DNA of 64,000 nt from Shewanella saliphila (GCF_014648295.1 NZ_BMQV01000017.1:1-64000); one strand, 5' to 3'. Shown: positions 8,617 to 17,713, counted from the first letter of the stretch. Numbers and translations: made by a program. Notes: a model not told the origin generated them from the sequence alone.

Positions 8617-9480
8617 TTATTTAGCCGCTGTTTTGGTGAATTTCAGTGTCATACGATCACTTTCACCAATGTCGATGTATTTTTGTTTATCTTGATCGCC
8701 CATGGCTAAACGTGGAGGAAGAGTCCACACGCCTTTTGGATAATCTTTGCTGTCTTTTGGATTGGCGTTAACTTCTGAGCTAGCGGTTAACTCAAAACCA
8801 TACTTTTTAGCCAATTCGACCATTTGGTTTTCATCCATATAGCCGCTTTCAGCTGCCATACCAACATTAGCACGGTGCTCAACAACGCCAAATGAGCCAC
8901 CCACTTTTAATACATCATGGGCTGCTTTAAACACACCTTCTAACTCGCCTTTCATTGCCCAGTTATGCAAATTACGGAATGTCAGCACGTGATCAGCTGA
9001 GTTATCTTTACCTAATGAAAATTTAGCCGGAGGATCTAACGTCACAAATTGCACATTACCGACACTGGCCTTGTTGTCACTCACCCACTTTTCAAAACGC
9101 AAACCCGCTGATTTAAAATAAGCAGTTTGCTTGGTGTCTGCAGCCGGTTTTGTTTCAAAATTTGCCGCTACGTACTGGCCTTTTTCGGCTAAATATGGCG
9201 CTAAAATTTCAGCATACCAACCACCGCCTGGCCAAAGTTCAATCACGGTTTGCTCTGGCTTAATATCAAAAAACGCTAAGGTTTCTGCTGGATGACGATA
9301 TTTATCACGCAGCTTATTTTCTGCTGTACGGAACTCACTTGCCACAGCTTTAGCTAACGCGGCATTCACTTGAGGAGCCATCACTTGTTCAGCGGGCACT
9401 GCATCTGCAGCAAGTACATTTGCTGTTAACCCTAGGCTCGACAACCCCATTAAGGCACCTAACATCATGTTACGTTTCAT
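8617..9480 (-). CDS. Exported class I SAM-dependent methyltransferase-like protein
   Basis: This 287-residue protein has a clear signal peptide (MKRNMMLGALMGLSSLGLTA, probable cleavage near VLA-AD at 24-25), followed by a Rossmann-type methyltransferase domain. Its motif I, VIELWPGGGWY, is at residues 79-89, and later motifs include VTLDPP and LKVGGSFGVVEHR. The target is unknown. A signal peptide on a SAM-dependent enzyme is odd because SAM is made in the cytoplasm; such proteins occur as a distinct family in Proteobacteria. The ATG overlaps the stop of the upstream M50-like gene by four bases (ATGA), which implies translational coupling. A terminator follows at 8563-8610. Confidence 0.85.
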   Translation of the reverse strand: MKRNMMLGALMGLSSLGLTANVLAADAVPAEQVMAPQVNAALAKAVASEFRTAENKLRDKYRHPAETLAFFDIKPEQTVIELWPGGGWYAEILAPYLAEKGQYVAANFETKPAADTKQTAYFKSAGLRFEKWVSDNKASVGNVQFVTLDPPAKFSLGKDNSADHVLTFRNLHNWAMKGELEGVFKAAHDVLKVGGSFGVVEHRANVGMAAESGYMDENQMVELAKKYGFELTASSEVNANPKDSKDYPKGVWTLPPRLAMGDQDKQKYIDIGESDRMTLKFTKTAAK

Positions 9481-10151
9481 TTACTTACTCCCTTGTTGTA
9501 ATCGACTTTCTGCCAACATAGCCACAGCATTAACCCGCTGAATAATAGCCACGTCATGACCCATATCCATGCAGGTATCCAAGTCAATTGCGCTAGCATG
9601 ACCGCATCGCCCTGGCCGCTTAAGCCTAATAACACCATTGGACTCGCCATGGCATTCAAAATTATCATGATCCCTAATATACGCAGTAAGGTGTTTAACA
9701 CACTACTGTTTTTTAATTTAAGTGGTAACAAAAAAAGTATTGTTAGTACCAACAAAATAGCGATGGTAAGAATATCGCGGGCCCAAAACACTAATGATGC
9801 TGCGACAGTTAACCCGAGTAATCCGAGTGTAAAGCGAATACTGCTTCTTTTCGTCGCTAATAAAAAAATAACATAACCCCATAATGCCGCACCGAAATAG
9901 CCCGCATAAGCAATGACCATACTTATCCCACCTTGGCTGAAGCATAAACCGGCACCATTAGGAAATAACTGAATATGACTTACTATGCCACCGGTTAACA
10001 AGGCGGCAATACCATGTGATAACTCGTGAAAGTAGCTTTCGAGCCATTTGAAAGGGATAGAAATAAAAGGCAAACGTGTCAGTAAAAAGGCCACCAGCAG
10101 TTCAAGCATAAAACGACCGCGACTAGGTGTTGCCGATACCACACTAGGCAT
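9477..10151 (-). CDS. M50-like membrane metallopeptidase
   Basis: This is a multi-pass membrane protein of about 224 residues with a zinc-binding HExxH motif, HELSHG, at residues 42-47 inside the first hydrophobic region, as in M50B-type site-2-protease relatives. At least five further hydrophobic segments follow. A conserved Asp in ARDIL may be the third metal ligand; that is inference. Intramembrane cleavage is the family activity, but the substrate is unknown and this branch may not be proteolytic. The start is uncertain: a GTG at 10187 would add 12 residues and overlap the upstream gene by 44 bases, while the ATG at 10151 overlaps by eight. Neither has a good ribosome binding site. The stop overlaps the methyltransferase start. 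Confidence 0.75.
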   Translation of the reverse strand: MPSVVSATPSRGRFMLELLVAFLLTRLPFISIPFKWLESYFHELSHGIAALLTGGIVSHIQLFPNGAGLCFSQGGISMVIAYAGYFGAALWGYVIFLLATKRSSIRFTLGLLGLTVAASLVFWARDILTIAILLVLTILFLLPLKLKNSSVLNTLLRILGIMIILNAMASPMVLLGLSGQGDAVMLAQLTWIPAWIWVMTWLLFSGLMLWLCWQKVDYNKGVSK

Positions 10152-10473
10152 ATAAGTCGATACCAACCATTTGTTGAATTTCGTCACGCTTAGCTGAGTG
10201 TTGTGTAGACAAATATTGGGCTATCGCGCCGCGTTGGCTCGTGGTGTCACGATCATATTCAACGCGAGCTTGTTGCTTTGCTGATAAAGTGACATCATCA
10301 ACGATTGCAAGTTTTTGACTGTCATTGTTTTGCTGATCAGCATCTGTAGGAATAGGGTTAACAACAATAGGGTCACGGGCTGGCGCAATAGGACGATTTC
10401 CGGCAACAGCTTGACTCAGGCTCACTGGGCCTGATTGATTATGTGCTGTTGATAGTGCTGGATTAATCGTCAT
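10144..10473 (-). CDS. Small uncharacterised protein, Ala/Gln-rich
   Basis: I do not recognise this 109-residue protein. The first 60 residues look disordered (rich in Pro, Ala, Asn, Gln), and the C-terminal 45 form a charged, probably helical segment ending AKRDEIQQMVGIDLYA. No signal peptide or membrane segment is visible. Codon use and position in the tsaB to methyltransferase run support it as a real gene. The tail resembles that of small Shewanella/Vibrio hypothetical proteins, but I cannot name the family with confidence. It lies 70 bases downstream of tsaB. Confidence 0.65.
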   Translation of the reverse strand: MTINPALSTAHNQSGPVSLSQAVAGNRPIAPARDPIVVNPIPTDADQQNNDSQKLAIVDDVTLSAKQQARVEYDRDTTSQRGAIAQYLSTQHSAKRDEIQQMVGIDLYA

Positions 10474-10543
10474 TTACGATTCAGTTACCTTATACTGTGA
10501 TTAACACGTCTATGTAAATAATATGTCAAAATATCGCCAATGG

Positions 10544-11245
10544 CTATTCTCGACCGGGAAGTTTTTTCCAAGTGACGGTATCACGCAAATAAACCGGTGC
10601 AAGTTCATCAACGCTGGTATGCAAGCCTTGTTGTTGACCTTGCTGAGCCAAAACAAGCATATACTTGGCATCGGGATAACGGGCTTCGGTACAGGGCATC
10701 GTTTGAGGCGTCAGTGTTAACAGTTGTGGGTATGCATCAAATCCGGTACCACAAGCATGAATATCTTGGCGTGGGTCAAGTAATAATGCAATCGATTCAG
10801 GCGCACTCACATGCTCCTCACCCACTAATATGGCCATGCCATCTTGAGCAATATATTGTCCCCAATACACTTCATTCATGCGCGCATCAATACAGCAAAG
10901 CACTTGAGTTGCGCCGGCTTCAGTAATGGCAGCTTGTGCCATTGCCGCAAGTGTAGAAATACCAATCACTGGTAAATCAAGACCTAGTGCTAAACCTTGA
11001 GTCATACTGGTGCAAATGCGTATTCCAGTAAAACTGCCAGGACCACGGCCATACGCAATTAAATCCACATCGGCTAACGTCACTTGAGCTTGCGCTAATA
11101 CGTCATCAACCATAGGTAATAAACGCTGGCTGTGCTCACGTGGGGCATCAGCAATCTGGGCAAACACCTTGCCATTGACAGTAAGTGCAGCAGAACAGGT
11201 TTCGGTGCAGGTATCAAGCGCAAGGATGGTTAACAGCTGTGACAT
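10544..11245 (-). CDS. tsaB: tRNA threonylcarbamoyladenosine biosynthesis protein TsaB
   Basis: TsaB (233 residues) is the pseudo-enzyme partner of TsaD in making the t6A modification on ANN-decoding tRNAs. The ASKHA-fold N-terminus ILALDTCTETCSAAL and the stretches REHSQRLLPMVDDVL and GPGSFTGIRI are characteristic. The C-terminal PVYLRDTVTWKKLP segment is also family-typical. It sits between yoaA and downstream small genes, the same neighbourhood as in E. coli (formerly yeaZ). The ATG at 11245 gives the expected MSQLLTILALDT start. Confidence 0.95.
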   Translation of the reverse strand: MSQLLTILALDTCTETCSAALTVNGKVFAQIADAPREHSQRLLPMVDDVLAQAQVTLADVDLIAYGRGPGSFTGIRICTSMTQGLALGLDLPVIGISTLAAMAQAAITEAGATQVLCCIDARMNEVYWGQYIAQDGMAILVGEEHVSAPESIALLLDPRQDIHACGTGFDAYPQLLTLTPQTMPCTEARYPDAKYMLVLAQQGQQQGLHTSVDELAPVYLRDTVTWKKLPGRE

Positions 11246-11318
11246 TATAAAAAAGTACCCAGTAAAAAAGCATCAAATAAGCCGAGTATGATAACTGATG
11301 CGCCGCGTTTTAAAAAGC

Positions 11319-13244
11319 TTAAGGGATGTGTTTTAAAAACTGCAGCGCTTTGTCTAAATCACGTGTGCGCTGCATTGGCGGCAATGAATTAATAAAAGCT
11401 TGCCCATAAGCGCGATTGACAATGCGGTTGTCGCATAAAATCAACACGCCACGATCTTTCTCATCACGAATAAGCCGACCAACACCTTGCTTTAAACTAA
11501 TCACCGCCTGGGGTAACGATATCTGCCTAAAAGGGTCTAACCCTTGGCGCTCAGCATTGGCTGCACGGGCTTTATAAAGCGCATCATCAGGCGACACAAA
11601 CGGTAACTTATCGATGATGACACAACTGAGTAATTTACCGCGCACATCGACTCCTTCCCAAAAACTACTGGTGCCGAGCAGCACCGCATTGCCAAGTTGC
11701 CTAAATTTATTTAATAAGCTTTGTTTACTCGCCTGTCCCTGTACCAATAACGGATAAGTTGTACGCCCTTGCAATGACGAGGCAACTTGCTCAAGCATTT
11801 GATGGCTGGTGAACAATATAAATGTTCTTCCCTGCGCGGCATTAATGGCTTGAATACACACATCAACCAATTGTTTCACCGTATGTTGCGATTGCCCTAC
11901 CTTGCCTAAATGTCTCGGTACACAAAACATCGCTTGATTGGGGTAATCAAACGGACTGTCTAAAATGATCTGTTTAGCTGATGTTAAGCCTAACTCGGTG
12001 GCAAAGTGACCTAAGCTGCGGTTGACCTGTAATGTGGCCGAGGTAAAAATCCAGCGGGTGTTAGCATCAAATAATTGCTGGCATTGCTTAGCCACATTAA
12101 TTGGGCTTAATCTTAGCATGACAAACCTTGCACCTAATTCAACGCTGTAGGCCGCTTGCATGTCTTTACATTCAAAATAATCTTGTAGTTTTTCAGCGAG
12201 CTCATGGAGTTGCTCAAACGCTAAATCAAGCTGATCATCACGGCCAAGATGATGGGTCATGAGTTTTGCTAAATCAGCTAATGCTTGTTGCAAAGTCCAC
12301 GAGACTGTAGCTAACTGTTTGTTAGCCAATACTTTACGCCAGTCAGACACTTGATTGTCGTACATGGCGTTGTGCCAATCACTTAGTGCCTGCAAACCTC
12401 GTTGGGCTAATTGCTCTATTTGAATACTGTCGCGGATCACTTCTCGATGAAGTTTGATAATCCCATTGAGTAAGGTATCGATTTCACGGCTGGATATATG
12501 GCTGCCAAAGTAATTAATGCAAATGTCTGGCACTAAATGGGCTTCATCAAAAATCACCACGTCGGGGTCGGGCAACAACTCTGCAAACCCAGTGTCTTTG
12601 AGTAATCGGTCAGCAAAAAACAAATGATGATTCACCACCACCACTTTAGCGTCCATAGCCCGCACCCGCGCTTTACGAGTAAAACACACATCGTAATGTT
12701 CGCACTTTTTACCGGTGCAGGTTTCTTTGGTGCTTACCACACTGGGTAACACCTCTGAATGTTCGGCAACCGAGGTTAAATTACCAATATCACCGTCTTT
12801 ACTTAAATTCGCCCATTGATTAATTTTAAGTAAATCGTCGATGTAATAGTCACTAAAATGAGCGGCATTTTGCATTTGTTTTTCAAGACGTAACTGGCAT
12901 AAATAGTTATTACGCCCTTTAAGTAATGCGATGGGGACGTGCATGTCTAACATGGTTAACAACGCAGGTAAGTCTTTTAAAAACAGCTGCTCTTGTAAGT
13001 TTTTACTGCCAGTACTGACCACCACTTGTTTGCCGCTGAGAATCGCTGGGATTAAATACGCAAACGTTTTGCCGACACCGGTGCCGGCCTCAAGGATGAC
13101 ATTTTGTTTTTGGCTAATCGCCTCACTCACCGCCACCGCCATGTCAGTTTGACTTTGACGATGATGATAGCTGTGCACATTTTTAGCCAAGGCGCCTTGT
13201 TGGCTAAATTGGTGAATCACGGTTTGAGTAAGTCTTGAGCTCAA
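11319..13244 (-). CDS. yoaA: DinG/YoaA-family ATP-dependent DNA helicase
   Basis: This 641-residue protein is an XPD-like superfamily 2 helicase. Walker A is EAGTGVGKT at 52-60 and the DEAH box is at 233-236. The four cysteines expected for an iron-sulfur cluster are C116, C176, C181 and C187. The later motifs SATL and QGVGRLIRDEKDRG complete the core. In E. coli YoaA works with the clamp-loader chi subunit at stalled forks. The frame starts at a TTG at 13244 with GAGGG just upstream; there is no suitable ATG nearby. It is the first gene of the minus-strand run leading to tsaB. Confidence 0.92.
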   Translation of the reverse strand: MSSRLTQTVIHQFSQQGALAKNVHSYHHRQSQTDMAVAVSEAISQKQNVILEAGTGVGKTFAYLIPAILSGKQVVVSTGSKNLQEQLFLKDLPALLTMLDMHVPIALLKGRNNYLCQLRLEKQMQNAAHFSDYYIDDLLKINQWANLSKDGDIGNLTSVAEHSEVLPSVVSTKETCTGKKCEHYDVCFTRKARVRAMDAKVVVVNHHLFFADRLLKDTGFAELLPDPDVVIFDEAHLVPDICINYFGSHISSREIDTLLNGIIKLHREVIRDSIQIEQLAQRGLQALSDWHNAMYDNQVSDWRKVLANKQLATVSWTLQQALADLAKLMTHHLGRDDQLDLAFEQLHELAEKLQDYFECKDMQAAYSVELGARFVMLRLSPINVAKQCQQLFDANTRWIFTSATLQVNRSLGHFATELGLTSAKQIILDSPFDYPNQAMFCVPRHLGKVGQSQHTVKQLVDVCIQAINAAQGRTFILFTSHQMLEQVASSLQGRTTYPLLVQGQASKQSLLNKFRQLGNAVLLGTSSFWEGVDVRGKLLSCVIIDKLPFVSPDDALYKARAANAERQGLDPFRQISLPQAVISLKQGVGRLIRDEKDRGVLILCDNRIVNRAYGQAFINSLPPMQRTRDLDKALQFLKHIP

Positions 13245-13411
13245 AATGCCCTCAAATGGTCGACAAATACTGGCTGAAATTGTTAAGTATTATGCTGATA
13301 ACACGCTTATGTTCCAACTATTAATCGCAACAGAACTACACAATAGATTTTTTGAGCTGGTGTATGCCACAAAACCACGTAAGCTTAACTAAAAAATGCA
13401 CGAGTTATCCG

Positions 13412-13882
13412 ATGAAATCATTACTAGTATTATTCATACTGTTAACCCCGTTTAGCGCCTTGGCCAAACAATGCGATAACCTCGATCAGTTAACTGGCTT
13501 ATTGGGCAAATGGCAAAGTGTACAAGCACACAGCACATTACAAGAACAGTGGCATCAAGTTAGTGACAACACCTTCGAAGGCAGTGGTGAAACTTACACC
13601 GACCAATGGCAACATAATGAGTCGCTGCGTTTAGTAAACATGCCCGAAGGGATTTATTATCTCGCGAAAGTAACGCATAACCCATTGCCTGTGGCCTTTA
13701 AACTAACCCATTGTAAAGATGCCTTAGCCGTGTTTGAAAATCATGACCATGATTTTCCTAATAAAATTGAATATCATTTTATCGACAGTCAACACATCCG
13801 CGTTACCGTAAGCGGTCAAGATAACCAAGGCTTTGAGATCAAGTTTACTCGGGTCAACGAAACCCATAACAAGGATGAATAA
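13412..13882 (+). CDS. Exported DUF6265-like protein
   Basis: The product is 156 residues with a signal peptide (MKSLLVLFILLTPFSALA, cleavage probable before KQCDN). The mature part has a lipocalin-like beta pattern: LTGLLGKWQS, then FEGSGETY, then a FENHDHDFPNKIEYHF segment with several His and Asp. That last segment and the GxW near the N-terminus match the DUF6265 family, whose function is unknown. The reading frame opens 20 codons earlier, but the ATG at 13412 starts the signal peptide correctly. The stop shares its last base with the next start, so the two genes are translationally coupled. Confidence 0.78.
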   Translation: MKSLLVLFILLTPFSALAKQCDNLDQLTGLLGKWQSVQAHSTLQEQWHQVSDNTFEGSGETYTDQWQHNESLRLVNMPEGIYYLAKVTHNPLPVAFKLTHCKDALAVFENHDHDFPNKIEYHFIDSQHIRVTVSGQDNQGFEIKFTRVNETHNKDE

Positions 13883-14433
13883 TGCAGCGCAGACAATTTA
13901 TAACATTGGGGTTAATCGGAGCAGCAGCGGGAATCACCGGAGCAAGCGCATTATGGCTAAGCCAAGGCAACGACCCACGTCTGCTTAACCTTAATAGCTT
14001 AAAAGCCAAACTTAATGTAATGCTCGCCCTTCCTTCAGAGCAACTGGCAAGCTTAAGCACAGGTGACTGGAATAGCGCCCAGGTGTTTAGCCATTGTGCA
14101 CAAAGTGTCGAATTTTCAATGAGCGGATTTCCGCAACATAAATCAGCGGTATTTAAGCACTCTGTAGGCGCACTTGCCTTTGCTGCGTTTGCCACTAAAG
14201 GTGCAATGACTCATAACCTTAGCGAAGCGATACCAGCCGCTCCTGCACTTGACCCTAATGTTGATGTAAAACAAGCTCTGACGAGGTTGTTAAACTCTGT
14301 GACAGACTTTGAGCAGTACCAAGGGCCATTGGCACCCCATTTTGCTTACGGAGAATTAAATAAAGCAGATTATGAACTTGCCCATGTTTTACATTTTTAC
14401 AATCACCTAGACACGTTTAGCGCGTTTAGCTAG
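13882..14433 (+). CDS. Tat-signal DUF1569/DinB-like protein
   Basis: This 183-residue protein begins with a twin-arginine signal (RRQFI at residues 3-7, then a hydrophobic segment to about 25), so it is probably exported folded or anchored. The mature part resembles DUF1569 of the DinB/YfiT-like four-helix superfamily: a W..AQVFSHCAQSVEFSM helix with a His, and a C-terminal HFAYGELNKADYELAHVLHFYNHL segment with further His residues that could bind a metal. Metal binding fits a Tat substrate, but that is inference. Its ATG overlaps the stop of the preceding DUF6265-like gene by one base. Confidence 0.75.
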   Translation: MQRRQFITLGLIGAAAGITGASALWLSQGNDPRLLNLNSLKAKLNVMLALPSEQLASLSTGDWNSAQVFSHCAQSVEFSMSGFPQHKSAVFKHSVGALAFAAFATKGAMTHNLSEAIPAAPALDPNVDVKQALTRLLNSVTDFEQYQGPLAPHFAYGELNKADYELAHVLHFYNHLDTFSAFS

Positions 14434-14446
14434 ATCAGCGTCATCA

Positions 14447-14815
14447 TTAATGCAACTTATCGTTAATGATGGCTGCTTTTAAACGTAATGCCCAGTTACC
14501 GTTATGCTGTTGTTGGCAAGCGGTTTCAGAATCAAAACTGACCTGTTTATCTAAATTGTTAAGTTCAATGCCACCGTCTGCCAGGCAGCGTTTAATTTGA
14601 GCGAGTAACGCAGTTTTATGGCCTTGATGATTAAATTGCCTTAACTGCTGCTCAGTATCAAACACACATACAATGCGTAAACTTTTAGGAAACGCGTTAT
14701 AATCTACGGTATGAGTGATCCACTCAAAACCAGAATAAAGCTCAAGAGCATTTTCACACACATCGGTTAACGCCAACCTCAATTGATTATCTATTTTTTT
14801 ATCGCTTTTACGCAT
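14447..14815 (-). CDS. Small conserved hypothetical protein
   Basis: The product is 122 residues, soluble, with an alternating alpha/beta pattern (ICENALELYSGFEWITHTVDYNAF-like start, then LRIVCVFDTEQQL). Similar Shewanella proteins are often labelled Fis-family regulators, but I see no helix-turn-helix or Fis-like C-terminus here, so I do not use that name. It converges with the Tat-signal gene, 13 bases apart, and is divergent from the next plus-strand gene. Function unknown. Confidence 0.65.
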   Translation of the reverse strand: MRKSDKKIDNQLRLALTDVCENALELYSGFEWITHTVDYNAFPKSLRIVCVFDTEQQLRQFNHQGHKTALLAQIKRCLADGGIELNNLDKQVSFDSETACQQQHNGNWALRLKAAIINDKLH

Positions 14816-15006
14816 GATACTGCTCTCTAATGTTCTATGATTCTACCTATACAAGGTTCTATTCAGCTTTTAATATCCGTGCCACAATGGCGCTAAGTGT
14901 CACACATTATTGCAATTGGTCATGCATCATAATAACGTTACCCTTCGTCGATGTTAAAAATAGCGTTAACAACTCCAATGCGAATTGTGCTTAAGGAAAA
15001 GCAAAA

Positions 15007-16350
15007 ATGAAATGGTTAATTGTGGTGGTGCTCAGTTGGGGCATTGGCTTTATAAGCTACCCGCTTATTTGGCAAAATGATGCTGATAATCGCCAAGACC
15101 AGCAAACGGTCAATACTCATGCTGCAATATCTCAGCCCATTGGTGTGGCCGTTTCATCTAATACGAATGCTAGCACACCACAGCAATATGATGATTCTGG
15201 CCATGACCGAGAAGCAATGAAAGCGTCTATAGCGCAAGATGACACCTCTTACATGTCGATTTTTAGGATATTGCAACTTGCAGAACAAGACCCTTTAGAA
15301 GCCCTGTTAATTGCCCAAGAAACACAACACGAAGACTTGTATGGCTTTATTTTAGAAATTGCTGGCAAAAATCAATTTTCGAATGTTATTTCATGGATAA
15401 TCGAGCAAAATACCAGCGACGATTACGAGTCGTTAGTCGACAGTTACTTACGCGGATTGGCCTCGGTGAACCCTCAACAAGCATTAAGCGATGTAGACTT
15501 ATTGACGGTGGAGCCGATGAAAACCTCAGTCACCATGTCGATTGTAGACTCTTGGGCAAGTACTGATGCTATGGCTGCATTTGAGTGGCTAAAGCAACAA
15601 CCAGAGAGCCCCTCTACGCTCAAAATGTATTTAAATACCATGTACTACTATATCGAGCAATCCCCTACCGAAGCGGCTAGCTTAATATCATCATTACCAT
15701 TAAATGAGTCGACTAATTACCTTATCACTTCGATGGTTTATCAATTAGTTGACAAAAATGTGCAAGAGGCTGTCGACTGGCTCGACAGCATTGCCACAGA
15801 GCAGCGCGCCAGCGGCGTGTTTATTATATCGCGTAAAATGGCAGAAACCGATCCTGAAGCAGCTTTAATATTTTTAAATAACCAAAAACAAACTTACGAG
15901 CTTAACCAAGATTATTACAACAGTGCAGTGGCAGAAATTGCCAGTGTCGAGCCAGATATGATGCTTGCGCGCATTGACGATTACGAGATTAATGTGCAGC
16001 GCGACATTATCATTAACGCCAGTTATGCCCTTGTTGATCACTCTGAAGCCACCTTTTTACAATCAATTGACTCCTTATCTGACGACAATAAAGACATTGC
16101 CTTTCGGCAACGAGCCAATCAGTTAAACCAAACCGATCCACAACAAGCCTTTAATGTTGCTGAGCGCATTAGCGATACCAGTATCCGCTTAGAATCTATT
16201 ATCAGTACGGTTAATGTGTGGAGCGCTTTCGATAAAAAAAATGCATTGATTGCCATCGATAACTCAACACAATTAACCGCCAGCCAAAAAGCTGACATCA
16301 GTAATCAAATGAAACTGCAGCTCACCTCATCCAATATTATTTATCCATAA
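15007..16350 (+). CDS. Membrane-anchored helical-repeat protein
   Basis: This 447-residue protein has an N-terminal hydrophobic anchor or signal (residues 3-23), a polar linker rich in Gln, Asn and Thr to about residue 75, and then a periodic all-helical region. Repeats of roughly 35-65 residues carry an (D/N/S)P..A pattern: DPLEALLIAQ, NPQQALSDVD, SPTEAASLIS, DPEAALIFLN, DPQQAFNVAE, with AVDWL or AFEWL following in several. This suggests an alpha-solenoid scaffold on the periplasmic side. I do not recognise a named family. It is a single gene between a divergent small gene and the his leader. A weak AAGGAAAAG precedes the ATG. Confidence 0.7.
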   Translation: MKWLIVVVLSWGIGFISYPLIWQNDADNRQDQQTVNTHAAISQPIGVAVSSNTNASTPQQYDDSGHDREAMKASIAQDDTSYMSIFRILQLAEQDPLEALLIAQETQHEDLYGFILEIAGKNQFSNVISWIIEQNTSDDYESLVDSYLRGLASVNPQQALSDVDLLTVEPMKTSVTMSIVDSWASTDAMAAFEWLKQQPESPSTLKMYLNTMYYYIEQSPTEAASLISSLPLNESTNYLITSMVYQLVDKNVQEAVDWLDSIATEQRASGVFIISRKMAETDPEAALIFLNNQKQTYELNQDYYNSAVAEIASVEPDMMLARIDDYEINVQRDIIINASYALVDHSEATFLQSIDSLSDDNKDIAFRQRANQLNQTDPQQAFNVAERISDTSIRLESIISTVNVWSAFDKKNALIAIDNSTQLTASQKADISNQMKLQLTSSNIIYP

Positions 16351-16582
16351 ACCCATGACGTGATTAAAATTCATGCACGCATCATGAGTAAAAATCATCA
16401 TGACGATGCAATGCATAACTTATGCAATAAATTTGGGAATTAAATGACAGAAATGCTTTGTTCACTATTGCAAACAAGCATAAATGCGGTTAAGTTAACT
16501 GCAAGTCGTTTTACACGACATTAAGTGAGTGAATAAGTCCTCATTTAAAGTGATTATTTAAGACAACACCAAGAGATAAATT
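16351..16582 (+). other. Intergenic region upstream of the his leader
   Basis: This stretch separates the helical-repeat gene from the his leader peptide. It must hold the his operon promoter. A candidate is TTGCAA with TAAGTT 17 bases later near 16470-16498, but the -10 match is poor. A small GTCG/CGAC hairpin and two ATCATGA copies are present; neither has an evident function. Confidence 0.4.
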
Positions 16583-16630
16583 ATGAACATCCAAGTGACT
16601 ACAATCCACCATCATCACCATATGCGGTAG
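16583..16630 (+). CDS. hisL: his operon leader peptide
   Basis: A 15-codon frame reads MNIQVTTIHHHHHMR, with five consecutive His codons at 16607-16621. This is the sensor of histidyl-tRNA supply for transcription attenuation: a ribosome stalling on the His run changes the folding of the leader RNA. An AAGAGATAA lies upstream as ribosome binding site. It lies 178 bases before hisG and directly before the attenuator hairpin. Confidence 0.93.
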   Translation: MNIQVTTIHHHHHMR

Positions 16631-16660
16631 CCTTCGGATGCTTACTGCCGGAGGACATTA

Positions 16661-16719
16661 TCCTTCTGGTGGTGAACACATTTCACATAAACCCCTGGAA
16701 GGAATTTCAGGGGTTTTTT
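16661..16719 (+). promoter_or_regulatory. his attenuator: antiterminator segment and terminator
   Basis: CCCCTG (16692-16697) and CAGGGG (16708-16713) form the terminator stem followed by TTTTTT. Upstream, TGGTGGTGA (16667-16675) can pair with TCACCA inside the His codon run. The adjacent TCCTTC (16661-16666) can pair with GAAGGA in the loop side of the terminator. The two pairings are mutually exclusive choices as in classical his attenuation: ribosome stalling at His codons would free the segment to block the terminator. Confidence 0.85.
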
Positions 16720-16808
16720 GTTTTCTGCTCTTTGTTTTTCGAAATAATATTTTTATTTAAGCTTTTAATTTTGCAATATTTTAATTTAACATTTTAAGGA
16801 AGTATCTC

Positions 16809-17708
16809 ATGAGTCAGTCAAAGCGTTTACGCATCGCCATTCAAAAATCAGGTCGTTTATCAAAAGAGTCACAACAGCTACTGAAAAGCTGTGGCGTAAA
16901 ATTCAACGTCAATGAACAACGCCTTATCGCTCACGCTGATAACATGCCAATTGACTTATTACGCGTTCGTGATGATGACATTCCAGGCCTAGTAATGGAC
17001 GGCGTTGTTGACCTAGGCATCATTGGTGAAAACGTACTAGAAGAAGAACAAATCGAGCGTCAACTAGCTGGTAAACCTGCTGGATGCACTAAATTACGAG
17101 ATTTAGATTTTGGTTCTTGTCGTTTATCACTTGCCGTACCAAATGAGTTTGCCTATAAAGATGCGACGTCACTTGAAGGCCTTCGCATTGCCACCTCTTA
17201 CCCAAATTTGCTACGTCGTTTTATGCAAGAAAAAGGCATTAACTACAGCGACTGTATGCTAAAAGGTTCAGTAGAAGTTGCCCCTCGCGCAGGCTTGTCT
17301 GATGGTATTTGTGACCTAGTCTCTACCGGTGCCACACTCGAAGCTAACGGCTTATATGAAACGGAAGTGATTTATCGCTCAATGGCTTGCATCATTCAAT
17401 CAAACGAAGAGCAAACACCTGAGAAACAAGCACTCATCGACAAAATTTTATCTCGCATGAATGGCGTTATCCGCGCTCGTGAAAGTAAGTACATCTTATT
17501 ACACGCACCAACAGAAACATTAGATCAAATCGTTGCACTACTGCCAGGCGCTGAAAACCCAACTGTACTGCCATTAAATGATGACACTAACCGTGTGGCG
17601 ATTCACGCCGTTAGCAGTGAAGATTTATTCTGGGATACCATGGAAGAATTAACCGCCCTAGGTGCAAGTTCTATTCTTGTGATGCCAATTGAAAAAATGA
17701 TGGGGTAA
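16809..17708 (+). CDS. hisG: ATP phosphoribosyltransferase HisG (long form)
   Basis: HisG joins ATP and PRPP, the committed and feedback-inhibited step of histidine synthesis. The 299-residue length is the long form with a C-terminal regulatory domain (from about residue 225, including [12 protein letters not shown]) that binds histidine, so no HisZ is needed. The phosphoribosyl site motif [18 protein letters not shown] is visible near residues 160-180. An AAGGAAG lies upstream of the ATG. First structural gene of hisGDCBHAFIE, six bases before hisD. Confidence 0.96.
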   Translation: MSQSKRLRIAIQKSGRLSKESQQLLKSCGVKFNVNEQRLIAHADNMPIDLLRVRDDDIPGLVMDGVVDLGIIGENVLEEEQIERQLAGKPAGCTKLRDLDFGSCRLSLAVPNEFAYKDATSLEGLRIATSYPNLLRRFMQEKGINYSDCMLKGSVEVAPRAGLSDGICDLVSTGATLEANGLYETEVIYRSMACIIQSNEEQTPEKQALIDKILSRMNGVIRARESKYILLHAPTETLDQIVALLPGAENPTVLPLNDDTNRVAIHAVSSEDLFWDTMEELTALGASSILVMPIEKMMG

Positions 17709-17713
17709 CACAC

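Noticed and set aside
14442..14471. CATCATTAA/TTAATGATG inverted repeat as a terminator between two converging genes
   Set aside because: It lies partly inside the 3' end of the minus-strand gene and has no proper T run, so I do not list it as a feature.
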